DNA from: Crossiella cryophila
Lineage (GTDB): Bacteria; Actinomycetota; Actinomycetes; Mycobacteriales; Pseudonocardiaceae
Assembly (NCBI RefSeq): GCF_014204915.1
Contig: NZ_JACHMH010000001.1
Location: 248,001-312,000, forward strand
Length of the DNA stretch: 64,000 bases
Reading direction: 5' to 3'
Shown here: in pieces, positions 43,108 to 52,217 of the stretch
Position numbering within the stretch: position 1 is the first letter of the stretch
How the letters are laid out: each line of letters opens with the position of its first letter
Made by a program: the position numbers and the translations under genes
Notes under the pieces: model-generated
Seen by the model: the letters and a program-made list of their open reading frames with translations, nothing else
Databases searched by the model: none
Told to the model about the DNA's origin: nothing

Positions 43108-43149
43108 GACAGTGGCGGGGCACGGAAATCCCCGTGCCCCGCCACTGTC
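43108..43149. terminator. Bidirectional terminator between the S10 peptidase and opp operons
   Basis: Perfect 18-bp inverted repeat (43108-43125 with 43132-43149; arms begin GACAGTGGCGGGG) and a 6-nt loop AAATCC, 2 bp after the peptidase stop and 12 bp before the oppF stop. Confidence 0.92.
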
Positions 43150-43161
43150 CACATCAGACGA

Positions 43162-44181
43162 TCACACCACCACGTGCGGCTTCTCCTCCGCGAAGTGGCA
43201 GGCGCTGGGGTGCGCGGCGCCCGGCTCGGGCAGCCGGATCTCCAGCAGTGGCGATTCCTCGGCGCAGATGTCCTGCGCCTTCCAGCAGCGCGTGCGGAAC
43301 CGGCAGCCCGAGGGCGGGTTCACCGGGCTTGGCACGTCACCGGTGAGGCGGATGACCTCGCGACGACCACGCAGCGACGGGTCCGGCACCGGCACCGCGG
43401 AGAGCAGCGCCTGGGTGTACGGGTGCGTCGGGTGCTCGTAGATCTGCTCCTCGGTGCCCAGCTCGACCATCTTGCCGAGGTACATCACGCCGACCCGGTC
43501 GGAGAGATGCCGCACCACGGACAGGTCGTGCGCGATGAACACGTAGGAGAGCCCGAACTCCGTCTGCAGGTCACCCAGCAGGTTCATCACCTGCGCCTGG
43601 ATGGAGACGTCCAGCGCGGACACCGGCTCATCGCAGATGATCACCTCGGGGCGCAGGGCGAGCGCGCGGGCGATGCCGATGCGCTGCCGCTGGCCGCCGG
43701 AGAACTGGTGCGGGTACCGGTGGATGTGCTCGGGGTTGAGCCCGACCACGTCCAGCAGGTCCTGCACCTTCTTCCGCCGCTCGCCCTTGGGGGCGACCTC
43801 GGGGTGGATCTCGTAGGGCTCGCCGACGATGTCGCCGACCGTCATCCTCGGGTTCAGCGAGGTGTACGGGTCCTGCAACACGATCTGGATGTTCCGGCGC
43901 AGCTTGCGCAGCTCGCCGCCCTGCATCTTGAAGATGTCCCGGCCGTTGAAGCTGGCCGACCCGCTGGTCGGCTTCTCCAGCCGCATCAGCACCTGGGCCA
44001 GCGTGGACTTGCCACAGCCGGACTCGCCCACGATGCCGAGCGTCTCGCCGCGGCGGAGGTCGAATGAGACCCCGTCCACCGCCTTGACCTGGCCGATGGT
44101 CTTCTTGAACAGGATGCCCTGGGTGACCGGGAAGTGCTTGACCAGATCCCGGACCTCAAGCACGTTGTCGGTGTCAGCCAC
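43162..44181 (-). CDS. oppF: Oligopeptide ABC transporter ATP-binding protein OppF
   Basis: A 339-residue ATPase with Walker [10 protein letters not shown], signature [15 protein letters not shown], Walker [13 protein letters not shown] and the switch His in YVFIAHDL. The C-terminal oligopeptide/dipeptide extension has a Cys-rich [14 protein letters not shown], possibly an iron-sulfur site as in other OppF/OppD proteins. GTG start overlaps oppD by 8 nt. Confidence 0.95.
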   Translation of the reverse strand: MADTDNVLEVRDLVKHFPVTQGILFKKTIGQVKAVDGVSFDLRRGETLGIVGESGCGKSTLAQVLMRLEKPTSGSASFNGRDIFKMQGGELRKLRRNIQIVLQDPYTSLNPRMTVGDIVGEPYEIHPEVAPKGERRKKVQDLLDVVGLNPEHIHRYPHQFSGGQRQRIGIARALALRPEVIICDEPVSALDVSIQAQVMNLLGDLQTEFGLSYVFIAHDLSVVRHLSDRVGVMYLGKMVELGTEEQIYEHPTHPYTQALLSAVPVPDPSLRGRREVIRLTGDVPSPVNPPSGCRFRTRCWKAQDICAEESPLLEIRLPEPGAAHPSACHFAEEKPHVVV

Positions 44182-45208
44182 CGCTGACCACCTCCTCCGC
44201 GAAGTGGCAGGCGCTGACCCGGCCGAGGCCGAGCGGGACCTGCACCGGGACCGACTGCGAACAGATGTCCTGCGCCCGCGGGCAACGCGGGTGGAACGGG
44301 CAGCCCGGGGGCACCCGCATCAGGTTCGGCGGCAGTCCCTTGATGGTGTTGAGCGCGGTGCCCTTCTGGTCCAGCCGGGGCAGCGAGTCGAGCAGGGCCA
44401 GCGTGTACGGGTGCCCCGGCTGCTTGTACAGCGAGTTGGCGTCCGCCTTCTCCACGATCCGGCCCGCGTACATGACCGCGATCCGGTCCGCGACCTCGGC
44501 GACCACGCCGAGGTCGTGGGTGATCAGGATCATGCCCATGTTCCGCTCACGCTGGATCTCGTGCAGCAGGTCCATGATCTGGGCCTGCACGGTGACATCC
44601 AGCGCGGTGGTCGGCTCGTCCGCGATCAGCACCTCGGGGTCCAGCGCCAGCGACATCGCGATCATCGCGCGCTGCCGCATACCGCCGGAGAACTCGTGCG
44701 GGTACTGCTTGACCCGGCCCTGGGGGTTGGGGATCTTGACCAGGTCCAGCAGCTCGATCGCGCGCTTGCGGGCGTCCTTCTTGCTCATCCCGTTGCGGAC
44801 CCGGAGCTGCTCCTCGATCTGGAACCCGACGGTGAAGACCGGGTTCAGCGCGGAGAGCGCGTCCTGGAAGATCATCGCGATCCCGCTGCCCCTGACCTCG
44901 CGACGGCGTTCGTCGCTGGCCGTGAGCAGGTCCTCGCCGTGGAAGCGGATGGACCCCTGGGAGATGTGACCCGGCGGGATGTCCAGGATGCCCATGATGG
45001 TCTGGGCGGTGACGGACTTGCCGGACCCGGACTCGCCGAGCACGGCGAGGGTCTCACCGGCGTCGAGCTGATAGCTGACGCCGTTGAGGACCTTGGCCAC
45101 GCCGTCCCTGGTGCGGAACTCCACGTGCAGGTCCTCGACCACCAGCAGGGGTTCGCCGTCGGCTGTGCTGCCGGCGGTCGGGTCCACAGTGGACTCGTTC
45201 TGCGACAC
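44174..45208 (-). CDS. oppD: Oligopeptide ABC transporter ATP-binding protein OppD
   Basis: A 344-residue ATPase: Walker [10 protein letters not shown], signature [15 protein letters not shown], Walker [12 protein letters not shown], switch His in LITHDLG, and C-terminal [17 protein letters not shown] at 45208 follows AGGAGGC by 8 nt. Works as heterodimer with OppF. Lies 13 bp after oppC. Confidence 0.95.
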   Translation of the reverse strand: MSQNESTVDPTAGSTADGEPLLVVEDLHVEFRTRDGVAKVLNGVSYQLDAGETLAVLGESGSGKSVTAQTIMGILDIPPGHISQGSIRFHGEDLLTASDERRREVRGSGIAMIFQDALSALNPVFTVGFQIEEQLRVRNGMSKKDARKRAIELLDLVKIPNPQGRVKQYPHEFSGGMRQRAMIAMSLALDPEVLIADEPTTALDVTVQAQIMDLLHEIQRERNMGMILITHDLGVVAEVADRIAVMYAGRIVEKADANSLYKQPGHPYTLALLDSLPRLDQKGTALNTIKGLPPNLMRVPPGCPFHPRCPRAQDICSQSVPVQVPLGLGRVSACHFAEEVVSGG

Positions 45209-45221
45209 TGTGAACTGCCTC

Positions 45222-46181
45222 CTAACGAAGCTTGGGGTCGAGTGCTTCCCGGACCGCGTCGCCCAGCATCACGAAGGCGAGCACGGTGATCACCAGGAAA
45301 CCGGCGGGGAAGTACAGCAGGTGCGGCGCGATCCGGATGTAGTCGCGCGCGTCGGCGATCATCACGCCCCAGGACACCGCCGGTGCCCGCAGGCCCAGAC
45401 CCAGGAACGACAGCGTCGCCTCGGCGCCGATGAACGCGCCCAGCGCGATGGTGCCGTAGACCAGCACGGGCGCCAGGCAGTTCGGCAGCAGGTGCTTGAC
45501 GATGATCCGGCTGTTGCTGGCGCCCAGGGCGCGCGCGGCCTTCACGAAGTCCTGCTGCTTCACCGTGATCGCGGCCGATCTCATGATCCGCATGGCCACC
45601 GGCCAGGACAGCAGCGCGATGGAGAGCACCACCAGGCTGACGATGGTGAACGCGCCGGGTGAGCCACCGCCGGAGAGGAAGGCGGAGAGGATCACGATCG
45701 CGCCGAGCACGAACGGCAGACCGAAGAAGACATCGGCCACCCTGGACAGGATCGCGTCCACCCAGCCGCCGAAGAAGCCGCTGAGCAGGCCCATGATCCC
45801 GCCGATGAGCACGGTGACCAGGGTGGACATCACGCCGACCAGGATCGACCAGCGGGTGCCGTAGACGACTCTGGCGAAGATGTCCTTGCCCTGCGTGTCA
45901 TAGCCGAACCAGGCCTGTGCCGAGGGCGCGAGCCGGGATCGCTGCAGGTCGCCCGCGTCCGGGTCCACCGAGGTGAACAGCCAGGGGAAGGCGGCCACGA
46001 TGATCAGGAAGAGGATCACGGTGGCGGACATGATGAACAGCGGCCTGCGGCGCAGGTCGCCCCACGCGTCAGACCAAAGACTGCGGGGTTTGTCCTGTGT
46101 GGTGGAAGCGTGCTCGGCGTCCGACACCATCTGGTGCGCTTCGATGGTGGAGCCGGCGGCGGCAGCAGACGGGTCAGTCAT
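45222..46181 (-). CDS. oppC: Oligopeptide ABC transporter permease OppC
   Basis: A 319-residue membrane permease with a polar N-terminus (~35 residues), six hydrophobic segments and the ATPase-coupling motif region VKAARALGASNSRIIVKHLLPN (EAA loop variant). The OppC-type extracytoplasmic segment DPDAGDLQRSRLAPS is present between the first two helices. Starts 8 nt inside the end of oppB. Confidence 0.94.
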   Translation of the reverse strand: MTDPSAAAAGSTIEAHQMVSDAEHASTTQDKPRSLWSDAWGDLRRRPLFIMSATVILFLIIVAAFPWLFTSVDPDAGDLQRSRLAPSAQAWFGYDTQGKDIFARVVYGTRWSILVGVMSTLVTVLIGGIMGLLSGFFGGWVDAILSRVADVFFGLPFVLGAIVILSAFLSGGGSPGAFTIVSLVVLSIALLSWPVAMRIMRSAAITVKQQDFVKAARALGASNSRIIVKHLLPNCLAPVLVYGTIALGAFIGAEATLSFLGLGLRAPAVSWGVMIADARDYIRIAPHLLYFPAGFLVITVLAFVMLGDAVREALDPKLR

Positions 46182-47100
46182 AACGGATCCTCGGGTCCAG
46201 CACGGCGTAGAGCAGGTCGACGAACAGGTTGACGATCAGGAAGACGATCACCAGGAGCACGACCACACCGGTGACGGTGATGCCCTCCTTCTGGAGAATC
46301 GACTCGTAGACCAGACCGCCGATCCCTCGGATGCCGAAGATGCCCTCGGTGACGATGGCGCCGCCCATCAGCGAACCCAGGTCGGTGCCGAGGAAGGTGA
46401 TCACCGGGATCACCGAGTTGCGGAGCAGGTGCACCCCGACCACCCGGCTCTGCGGCAGGCCCTTGGCCACCGCGGTGCGGACGTAGTCGGCGCGCTTGTT
46501 CTCCGCGATCGAGGTGCGGGTGAGTCTCGTGACATAGGCCATCGACAGGCTGCCGAGCACGAAGCCCGGCACCAGTAGCTCGGCGAAGGTCGGATCCTCC
46601 GACACCACGGTCGGGATTATCTCCAGCTGGAAGCCCAGCACCTGCTGCAGCACGAAGCCGGTGACGAAGGTGGGCAGGGAGATCAGGAACAGGGTGGAGA
46701 CCAGGACCAGGTTGTCCAGGAAGCCACGGCCGCGCAGACCGGTCAGCACACCGGCGATGACGCCGATGACGGCTTCGATCAGCACCGCGACCAGCGCGAG
46801 CTTGACCGAGACCGGGTACCGCAGCGAGATCAGCTCACCGACCGAGGTGCCGTTGAAGGTCTCCCCGAAGTCGCCTTGGAGCAGGCCACCCAGGTACTTG
46901 ATGTACTGGATGAAGATGTTGTCGTTGAGGTTGAACTTCTCCGTCATCACCGCGACGAACGCGTCTGGGCACCGACGCTCTCCGCACATGCTGGCGAATG
47001 GATCACCCGGGAGTGTCCAGACCAGCACGTAGATCAGGAACGTGGTGCCGAGGAAGACGGGAATGAGTTGTAGCAGGCGCCGAATGACATAGCGGCCCAT
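46174..47100 (-). CDS. oppB: Oligopeptide ABC transporter permease OppB
   Basis: A 308-residue permease starting MGRYVIRRLLQLIPVFLGTT, typical for OppB/DppB, with six membrane segments and coupling loop YVRTAVAKGLPQSRVVGVHLLRNS. An extracytoplasmic loop with two cysteines (CGERRCPDAF) follows the first helix. Separated from oppA by a 71-bp gap with a strong hairpin. Confidence 0.94.
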   Translation of the reverse strand: MGRYVIRRLLQLIPVFLGTTFLIYVLVWTLPGDPFASMCGERRCPDAFVAVMTEKFNLNDNIFIQYIKYLGGLLQGDFGETFNGTSVGELISLRYPVSVKLALVAVLIEAVIGVIAGVLTGLRGRGFLDNLVLVSTLFLISLPTFVTGFVLQQVLGFQLEIIPTVVSEDPTFAELLVPGFVLGSLSMAYVTRLTRTSIAENKRADYVRTAVAKGLPQSRVVGVHLLRNSVIPVITFLGTDLGSLMGGAIVTEGIFGIRGIGGLVYESILQKEGITVTGVVVLLVIVFLIVNLFVDLLYAVLDPRIRYD

Positions 47101-47126
47101 GGAAGCGAACTCCTTCTACCGCGACA

Positions 47127-47158
47127 GGGGCTGGCCCACGACGTTGTGGGCCAGCCCC
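47127..47158 (-). terminator. Intercistronic hairpin between oppA and oppB
   Basis: Perfect 13-bp stem GGGGCTGGCCCAC / GTGGGCCAGCCCC with a 6-nt loop, 13 bp after the oppA stop and 27 bp before oppB. Likely a partial terminator or mRNA-stabilising end that lets the binding protein be made in excess of the membrane parts. Confidence 0.8.
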
Positions 47159-47171
47159 TCGTTGCTAATGA

Positions 47172-48803
47172 TCAGGCAACCTCGACCGTGGACAGGTCGA
47201 GTTCGCGGTACGCGCTCATGGTCGCGTTCTTCAGGCGGTTCGACCAGCCGGCCTGGCTGGGAGTGCTCCACAGCGGGATGGCTGGCATGTCGTTCGCGAT
47301 CAGCTTCTCGGCCTCGTGGTAGAGCTTGTAGCTCTCCGCCTCGGTGCCGGCGCGGTCCGCCTCGGCCAGCTTCGCGTCAACGGCCGGGCTGGAGTAGCCA
47401 CCGTCGTTGGAGGAGCCACCGGTGCGGTACAGCGGGTTGAGGAAGTTCTCCACCGACGGGTAGTCGGCGAGCCAGCCACCGCGGTAGACCTGGGTCATCT
47501 CGTGCGCGTTGATCTTCTTCCGGATCTCACCGAAGGTGGCGACCGGGGCGAAGGTGCACTCCAGGCTCAGGGCTGCCTTGATCTGGCCACAGGCGGCCTC
47601 GATCCATTCCTTGTGCCCGCCGTCGGCGTTGGAGGTGATCTCCAGCTTGCCGGTGAAGCCGCTCTTGTCGAAGAGCCGCTTGGCCTCGGTCGGGTTGTGC
47701 TGGCACAGCTCGCCGCAGCCGCCGGGGCTCCAGCCGGTCACACCGTCGACCGCGTAGCCGTCGGTGGGCTTACGCGAGCCCTCGAAGATCTTCTCGGTGA
47801 TCTCCTTGCGGTTGATCGCCATGGAGATCGCCTTGCGGAAGTCCGCGTTCTGGTACTTCTTGTCGTACACCGGGAAGTTCAGGATCTGCACGGACAGGCC
47901 CTGGAAGGACTGCGAGCGACCCTTGAGGTCGGTCTTCCAGAGGTTGCCGGCCAGGCCCGACGGCGGGATGGTGTCGAGGAAGTCGAGCTGGTTCCCCTTC
48001 ACCGCGGCGTAGGCGGCCTCGGTGCCGGTGTAGATGGCGACCTTGACCTTCTTGATCTTCGGCTTGTCGTCGCCCTTGTACTCCTCGTAACGCTCAAGCT
48101 TGATGTCCTGCTTGGGCGTGCGGGAGACGAACTTGAACGGGCCGTTGCCGATCGGCTTGGCCTCGAAGGCCTTCGCGTCCTTGAAGAAGGCGTCGGGCAG
48201 CGGCATGTAGGCCGAGTAGCCGAGCTTGACCTTGAAGATCACGTGCGGCTCGGTGAAGTCCACCGTGATGGTGTAGTCGTCGACGGCCTTGAGGCCGGAC
48301 ATCTCCTTGGCCTTGGGCTCAGGAGCCTTCTGCGGACCGTTGGCGCCGTCCGGGTCGACGGTGTTGACGTCGCGGAAGCCCTTGATCTGCTCGAAGAAGC
48401 TGGCCGACTGCTGCCCGTTGGGCGAGTAGGCGGTGTAGTTCCAGGCGTCGACGAAGTTCTTCGCCTTGACGTCGGTGCCGTCGTGGAACTTCCAGCCCTG
48501 CTTGAGCTTGATCGTGTACTGGTCGGGCTTGGTCAGCTCGATCGACTCGGCCATGGCGTTCTTGACCTCGAACGAGTTCGAGTACTTCACCAGACCGGTG
48601 AAGATCGCCTGCACCACCTTGCCGCCACCGGTCTCGGTGGTGTTGCCGGGCACCAAGGGGTTCTCCGGCTCAGTGCCGAAGATGCTCACCTCGGTGTTCT
48701 CGTTGCCGCCCGACTGGCTGCCGCCACCGCCGCCACAGGCCGTCAAGACCAGCGAAGCCGCGATCGGCAGCGCGATCAAGGACAGCGCGCGTCCCTTCCG
48801 CAT
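47172..48803 (-). CDS. oppA: Oligopeptide-binding lipoprotein OppA
   Basis: A 543-residue family-5 solute-binding protein. The N-terminal signal ends in lipobox LTAC (Cys at about residue 24) followed by a Gly-rich linker GGGGGSQSGG. Family stretches include PDQYTIKLKQGWKFHDGTDV and ADFRKAISMAINRKEI. ATG at 48803 has GGGAGGAC 6 nt upstream; the longer frame to 48911 lacks one. First gene of oppABCDF; imports peptides with the permease and ATPases downstream. Confidence 0.95.
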   Translation of the reverse strand: MRKGRALSLIALPIAASLVLTACGGGGGSQSGGNENTEVSIFGTEPENPLVPGNTTETGGGKVVQAIFTGLVKYSNSFEVKNAMAESIELTKPDQYTIKLKQGWKFHDGTDVKAKNFVDAWNYTAYSPNGQQSASFFEQIKGFRDVNTVDPDGANGPQKAPEPKAKEMSGLKAVDDYTITVDFTEPHVIFKVKLGYSAYMPLPDAFFKDAKAFEAKPIGNGPFKFVSRTPKQDIKLERYEEYKGDDKPKIKKVKVAIYTGTEAAYAAVKGNQLDFLDTIPPSGLAGNLWKTDLKGRSQSFQGLSVQILNFPVYDKKYQNADFRKAISMAINRKEITEKIFEGSRKPTDGYAVDGVTGWSPGGCGELCQHNPTEAKRLFDKSGFTGKLEITSNADGGHKEWIEAACGQIKAALSLECTFAPVATFGEIRKKINAHEMTQVYRGGWLADYPSVENFLNPLYRTGGSSNDGGYSSPAVDAKLAEADRAGTEAESYKLYHEAEKLIANDMPAIPLWSTPSQAGWSNRLKNATMSAYRELDLSTVEVA

Positions 48804-49049
48804 GTACGTCCTCCCACCTACACGGCGCGTCTCACGATGAAGTTCGTGAGCGCCACCCAAACGGCCACGGGAACCCTTCCCGAACCGTGAGAGGGACCGT
48901 AATCGGCTCAACCCAACGAACTACACCGGGGTACGGTCACAAAGCGGTCACGATCGTCAATTTTGTCAACTGAATAACAAGTTACAACTACGCAACGTGA
49001 CCGGATTCTTCACGGAAAGATGTCCGTCAATCGATTGACGGAGTGTCCT
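48804..49049 (-). promoter_or_regulatory. oppA upstream region with a 20-bp palindrome
   Basis: A 246-bp AT-richer gap between ppx and oppA. At 49023-49042 lies a perfect 20-bp palindrome, TCCGTCAATCGATTGACGGA, 8 bp past the ppx stop. It has no loop, so it resembles a protein-binding site more than a terminator. Further down, TTGACA (minus strand, 48969-48964) and TTGACG (48960-48955) are possible -35 boxes for oppA; no convincing -10 could be assigned. Confidence 0.55.
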
Positions 49050-50003
49050 TCAAACGGTCGACAACGCGATGCCGTCGAGAATGTCGTGCTCACTGACGAC
49101 CAGCTCGGTGATTCCAGCCCGTTCGCGCAGTTCTTCGGCGATCTTGGCCACCACTAACGCACCGCCACCGATGACGTCGACCCGGCCCGGGTGCATGACC
49201 GGCAGGGCGGCCCGATCGGCGCGCGAAAGGGTGAGCAGGAGTTCGATCGTCTCGTGCAGCTCGCCCATCTGGAGTCTTGACAGGTGGATGGCCTCGGAGT
49301 CGTAGCTCGGCAGGCCCTTGGCGATGCCGGAGATGGTGGTCATCGTGCCCGCCAGGCCGATCCAGGTGCGGGCCTTGCTGACGTCCACCGCGGCGAATGC
49401 CTCGGCCAGTCCCTCGGCGATGACCCGCTCGGCCTCGGCGCGCTGGGCCGGGGTGGGCGGGTCGTCCGGCAGGCAGCGTTCGGTCAGTCGAACGCAGCCG
49501 ATGTCCACCGACCTGGCCGCGGTGACCGTGGCCCGCACACCGTCCCAGTCACCCAGCACGACCTCGGTGGACCCGCCACCCAGGTCGACGACCACGAAGG
49601 GCCCCTCTTCGGGCTCCAGATCGCCCACAGCGCCGGTGAAGGAGAGGGTCGCCTCCTCGTCCCCGGTGATGACTTCCGCGTCCACTCCGAGCGTTTCACG
49701 GACCATGCCGAAGAAGTCCTCGCGATTGGCCGCGTCCCTGGTGGCCGAGGTGGCCACCATCCGCACCCGCTCGACGCCCTTGCGGCGGAGGATGGCGGTG
49801 TAGTCGGCCAGCGCGATCCTGGTGCGCTCCAGGGCTTCCGGCGCGAGCACGCCGGTGGCGTCCACGCCCTGCCCGAGCCGCACGATGCGCATCTCCCGGT
49901 GCACGTCCCGCAGCCAGCGGCTGCCGTCCTCGCGCTCGGAGACATCGGCGACGAGCAGCCGGATCGAGTTCGTCCCGCAGTCGATCGCGCCTACCCGTGG
50001 CAT
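49050..50003 (-). CDS. ppx: Ppx/GppA family exopolyphosphatase
   Basis: A 317-residue phosphatase hydrolysing polyphosphate or (p)ppGpp-type guanosine pentaphosphate. ASKHA-fold motifs: AIDCGTNSIRLLVAD, VVVDLGGGSTEVV and IGLAGTMTTISGI; late VIGGGALV. Length matches the short actinobacterial form (like Rv1026). ATG at 50003 gives the family start; the longer frame runs into the neighbouring gene. In mycobacteria it directly follows the DUF501 gene; here two genes intervene. Confidence 0.93.
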   Translation of the reverse strand: MPRVGAIDCGTNSIRLLVADVSEREDGSRWLRDVHREMRIVRLGQGVDATGVLAPEALERTRIALADYTAILRRKGVERVRMVATSATRDAANREDFFGMVRETLGVDAEVITGDEEATLSFTGAVGDLEPEEGPFVVVDLGGGSTEVVLGDWDGVRATVTAARSVDIGCVRLTERCLPDDPPTPAQRAEAERVIAEGLAEAFAAVDVSKARTWIGLAGTMTTISGIAKGLPSYDSEAIHLSRLQMGELHETIELLLTLSRADRAALPVMHPGRVDVIGGGALVVAKIAEELRERAGITELVVSEHDILDGIALSTV

Positions 50004-50038
50004 CGCCCACCCCACCCTCGAAAACGTCCGCGGCAACC

Positions 50039-51304
50039 CTACTGCGGGGCCTGCACCGTGCCCGTCTTGGCCACCGGCGGTGGGGTGCTGCTGGTGGAGC
50101 TGGGCGTGGGGGTGACGCAGGCGGGCAGGCCGGAGCTGCTGGTCGGCGTCGGCGAGGTGCTGGACGGGGAGGTGCTCGACGGCGGCGGGGTGGTGCAGGT
50201 CGGCGTCGGCGAGGTGCTCGAGGAGGGGCTGGTGCTGCTCGAGGGGGGCGTGCTGCTGGAGGGCGGCGTCGGTGAGACCGAGGAGGACGGGCTGGGACTC
50301 GGGCTGGGGCTGGGACTCGAGCTGGAGCTGGAGCTGGTCGGGTTGCCGGGGCCCGGCGGCGGCGGGTTCTGCGGCGGCGGGGTGACCCCGCCCTGCGGCG
50401 GCGGCTGGGTCAGGTTCGGATCGGTCGGCACCAGCGGGTCGTCCGGCAGGATCGTGACGCCCTTGGCGTAGCGCTCCATCCAGGTCAGCACGTTCTTCAC
50501 GTAGACGTTGGAGTGGTTGTAGCGGAACACCGCGGCGGCCAGCTGGGTCGGGTTGCTCAGGTCGAGACCGCCCGAGCACAGGTAGTTCCCGGCGCCGAGG
50601 GCCGCGTCGTAGATGTTGTTCGGGTCGGACCTGCCGTCGGCGTTGCCGTCGGCGGCGTAGCCCCGCCAGGTGCTCGGGATGAACTGCATCGGGCCGACCG
50701 CCCGGTCCCACGCGGTGTCGCCGTCCAGCGCGCCGTTGTCGGTGTCCCTGATCGCGGCGAAGCCGGGGCCGCCGGAGAGCTGCGGGCCCAGGATGCGCGG
50801 GCTGGCGTTGCCGTTGATGTCGACCTTGCCGCCGCGGGCGTGGTTGGACTCGATCTTGCCGATACCGGCCAGCAGCGACCAGTGCAGCCGGCAGCCGGGG
50901 GTGGTGCCGGCCAGGATCTCGGCGGCCCTGCGGTAGGCCTTGAGCACCTCGCCAGGGATGCCCTCCACGGCCGAACCGGGGTCGAACGGGTCCGGCGGGG
51001 GCTGCTGGCTGGGGTCGCGCAGCGCGGCGACCAGTTCCGGGCTGACCGAGTCCGCGCTGGGCAGCGCGCCGTTCACGCCGACGCCGCTGTTGTCCTGCAA
51101 CAGGGCCAGGATGTTGCCGGGGCGCGGGGTATCCAGGCTGGTGATGTCGGCCGCCGGGAGGATGCCGAGCGCGCCGCCGCCCGCGGCCAGCAGGCCGGGG
51201 GCGACCAGGGCCGCGCTGACGGTGGCCGCGGCGATCAGTCTCCGACCCTTGCGCCGTTTTCGTGTCGTCGCCGCCACGAAGCCAGGCCCGTTCGGAGCAC
51301 CCAC
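50039..51304 (-). CDS. Exported lytic transglycosylase with Ser/Pro/Thr-rich tail
   Basis: A 421-residue peptidoglycan-cleaving enzyme. Basic N-terminus TTRKRRKGRR then a hydrophobic signal or anchor, linker, and a lytic transglycosylase domain from about residue 110: catalytic Glu in LLAGIGKIESNHARGG, DTDNGALDGDTAWDRAVGP, MQFIPSTW, and NYLCSGG. The last ~115 residues are a low-complexity Ser/Pro/Thr tail, probably wall-spanning or glycosylated. GTG 51304 has GAGGAGAGG upstream. Paralogue of the genes at 55298 and 56195, which lack the tail. Confidence 0.88.
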   Translation of the reverse strand: MGAPNGPGFVAATTRKRRKGRRLIAAATVSAALVAPGLLAAGGGALGILPAADITSLDTPRPGNILALLQDNSGVGVNGALPSADSVSPELVAALRDPSQQPPPDPFDPGSAVEGIPGEVLKAYRRAAEILAGTTPGCRLHWSLLAGIGKIESNHARGGKVDINGNASPRILGPQLSGGPGFAAIRDTDNGALDGDTAWDRAVGPMQFIPSTWRGYAADGNADGRSDPNNIYDAALGAGNYLCSGGLDLSNPTQLAAAVFRYNHSNVYVKNVLTWMERYAKGVTILPDDPLVPTDPNLTQPPPQGGVTPPPQNPPPPGPGNPTSSSSSSSPSPSPSPSPSSSVSPTPPSSSTPPSSSTSPSSSTSPTPTCTTPPPSSTSPSSTSPTPTSSSGLPACVTPTPSSTSSTPPPVAKTGTVQAPQ

Positions 51305-51512
51305 CTGCAACCTCTCCTCACCACATCCCGCGGCCGGTCGACGGCCGTGCCTCCCCCAGGCCCGTACCGCACCGGGCCGCCGCAAGCCTGCCTGATCAGC
51401 GAAGCCGTGTCACCGGTTCTCACCGTACTGAGCACAACGAGCGGGTACCAGGAATGTCACGTAACACGGCCGGAACCTGTCCAACTGAATTGAACCGGGT
51501 CATCACGCGCGC
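51305..51512. other. 208-bp upstream region of the tailed lytic transglycosylase
   Basis: Non-coding by composition; holds the promoter of the gene at 50039. I looked for a c-di-AMP (ydaO) riboswitch, common before actinobacterial wall hydrolases, and did not find its conserved boxes. Nothing else recognised. Confidence 0.4.
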
Positions 51513-52073
51513 TTATCGGCGGCGCAACGAGACGAGATCCGCCGGCGAGAGCGTGACCGTGAACGGCTCGCTCAGCGTGACCGACTCGGTGCCGCGGGCG
51601 AATGCGACCTCCACATAGCGGTCATCACGCAAATGCCAGCAGCGCAACGCCGGTTCGTCCGGATCGACCACCCAATAGTTCGGGCATCCGGCCGCCTGCA
51701 TACGCGCCCGCTTGAGTTCCAGGTCGAATCGCCGGGTGCTCGGCGAGAAAACCTCGACCGCGAGCACCGGCGGGCCGAAGAGCCCGCGATCGGTCCAGTC
51801 CACCGTCCGCGCGATCACGATGTCCGGGATCAGCACGGTGTCCTCGGCCAGCACCACGTCCACCGGGGCGGGCAGGATCTCCAGCTCCTCCGGGCAGTGC
51901 GGTTCCAGCGCCATGATCAGTCGCAGGATGGCGCGCTGGTGGAGTGGGCGGGGTGAGGGGCTCACGGTGAGCACCCCGTCCACGATCTCGTAGCGATGAC
52001 CGTCATGAGGCATCGCCTCCAGGTCCAGCCGCGTCAGTGGCCTGCCGTAGGGAAGCGCGGGGACACTACCCAT
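51513..52073 (-). CDS. Uma2 family (DUF820) restriction-endonuclease-fold protein
   Basis: A 186-residue PD-(D/E)XK-like protein. Family stretches: HRYEIVDGVLTVSPSPRPLHQRAI, DTVLIPDIVIAR (Asp), VLAVEVFSPSTRRFDLELKRA (Glu-x-x and Lys) and YWVVDPDEPAL. ATG at 52073 has GGGAGGGC upstream. Such genes are numerous in actinomycetes, cyanobacteria and mobile regions; their function is unsettled. It splits the usual DUF501-ppx neighbourhood. Confidence 0.85.
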   Translation of the reverse strand: MGSVPALPYGRPLTRLDLEAMPHDGHRYEIVDGVLTVSPSPRPLHQRAILRLIMALEPHCPEELEILPAPVDVVLAEDTVLIPDIVIARTVDWTDRGLFGPPVLAVEVFSPSTRRFDLELKRARMQAAGCPNYWVVDPDEPALRCWHLRDDRYVEVAFARGTESVTLSEPFTVTLSPADLVSLRRR

Positions 52074-52217
52074 GGTGGCTGCCCTCCCGCTTGCATTCCA
52101 CCCTCGTTGCGAGGCGGTGACCTGGCCGAACCCCGGTGCTGAGCACGAGATACGCGAGTGTAGCGACTCGACCGGTGCAGCCGAAGACCGCGAGTTCCCC
52201 AGAGAGCCCAGCGTGGG

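Noticed and set aside
51305-51512. Possible c-di-AMP (ydaO) riboswitch before the tailed lytic transglycosylase
   Set aside because: Such riboswitches are common before wall hydrolases, but the conserved sequence boxes of the family were not found by eye. A covariance-model search would settle it.
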